Assembly (NCBI GenBank): GCA_017646685.1
Contig: JAGCLZ010000011.1
Span: 1-56,734, forward strand
Length of the DNA: 56,734 bases
Direction: 5' to 3'
Source of the DNA: Bacteroidales bacterium
GTDB lineage: Bacteria; Bacteroidota; Bacteroidia; Bacteroidales; P3
A model generated the notes under the pieces. That model saw nothing but the letters and a program-made list of their open reading frames with translations. It did not search any database and was not told the DNA's origin. Positions 56,422 through 56,734 of the stretch are shown piece by piece (position 1 is the stretch's first letter; each line of letters begins with the position of its first letter). Position numbers and translations under genes: made by a program.

Positions 56422-56510
56422 GGCTGTTTATTGTTTTAGTGTTATAAATTCAATATCTCAAATGATAAATCTGAAAACATAGGAGATAAATTTAAAAAGT
56501 CAAATGTATT

Positions 56511-56584
56511 TACCCCCAAAAACCCGGGTTTTCATTGTGTAAAGACCCGGGGCTTTTACCCTCGAACACTCGGGTTTTCAGGGC
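56511..56584. repeat. GC-rich CCCGGG repeat cluster
   Basis: A GC-rich patch in otherwise AT-rich non-coding DNA. It holds the perfect palindrome AAAACCCGGGTTTT (56519-56532), then GACCCGGGGC and ACTCGGGTTTTCAGGG in imperfect tandem. It lies between the HU-like gene and the transposase start and may form strong hairpins. It could be an IS end, a REP-like unit or a terminator; I cannot decide. Confidence 0.55.
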
Positions 56585-56661
56585 AAACGCACCACTTCAA
56601 ATTAGATAATATAGACTAAAATAAATAGAATCTCGTTAGATATAAAACTAATTGAGAGTAT

Positions 56662-56734
56662 ATGGATATATCAATAATAATAAACAAAATTGAGGACCCA
56701 AGAAGGGAGCATGGAAAATGTCATTCACTTGAGA
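56662..56734 (+). mobile_element. Start of an ISAs1-type transposase (cut by window end)
   Basis: ATG 56662 opens a frame to the last base of the window. The 24 residues contain KIEDPRREHGKCHSLE, which matches the N-terminal IxDPRxxxGxxH motif of the DDE_Tnp_1-associated domain of ISAs1/H-repeat transposases. The terminal inverted repeat cannot be placed without the other end. The element would lie mostly outside the window. Confidence 0.65.

Overview
This window looks like a chromosomal segment of an AT-rich, anaerobic member of the Bacteroidota, most likely of the order Bacteroidales. The grounds are the protein families present: BspA-type leucine-rich repeat proteins, the type IX secretion protein PorV, GIN-domain (DUF2807) surface proteins, a NusG/UpxY-like antiterminator, a two-subunit indolepyruvate oxidoreductase and a GH2-type family with F5/8-like tail. 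In addition, many promoters match the Bacteroidota TAnnTTTG -7 box. I do not name a species. No rRNA, tRNA or CRISPR array was recognised.

Layout. Positions 1-2.2 kb hold the end of an outer-membrane barrel gene and three small genes, one of them an orphan Imm8-type immunity protein. Positions 2.5-9.5 kb hold three tandem BspA-like LRR genes expressed from one visible promoter. Next come porV, an MFS transporter, and a run pdxA - lipoprotein - cupin - HD hydrolase - purE - P-loop/dCMP deaminase fusion - 43-residue lipoprotein - IPExxxVDY-like protein, closed by a bidirectional terminator facing gcvH. A 1.1-kb non-coding stretch precedes uvrD/pcrA-recQ; gyrA and a TPR gene follow. From 28.9 to 34.1 kb the minus strand carries DUF721-recF-ispH, iorAB and an HTH regulator. 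On the plus strand are a MORN protein, a helical protein and rlmI.

Positions 37.6-46.5 kb are a minus-strand surface module. In transcription order it is a coiled-coil envelope protein, a NusG/UpxY-like antiterminator, an ECF sigma factor, a GIN-domain protein, an anti-sigma-like membrane protein, a second GIN protein with a barrel-like tail, then alternating small outer-membrane proteins and lipoproteins. This is the best candidate for an undescribed system: a dedicated elongation factor and sigma factor heading a long surface operon. After it come asd-rpe-cvpA, a second copy of the first barrel protein, pyrC behind a GH2 beta-galactosidase-like protein that has lost its catalytic acid/base and several other active-site residues, an HU-like protein, a GC-rich repeat and the start of an ISAs1-type transposase.

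A second candidate is non-coding. Three intergenic copies (9538-9705 plus, 24407-24570 minus, 46652-46817 plus) share one architecture: four 22-bp tandem units with an ATCACG core, a T-run, a short conserved spacer and a hairpin built on ACCCTA/TAGGGT. I do not recognise this family.
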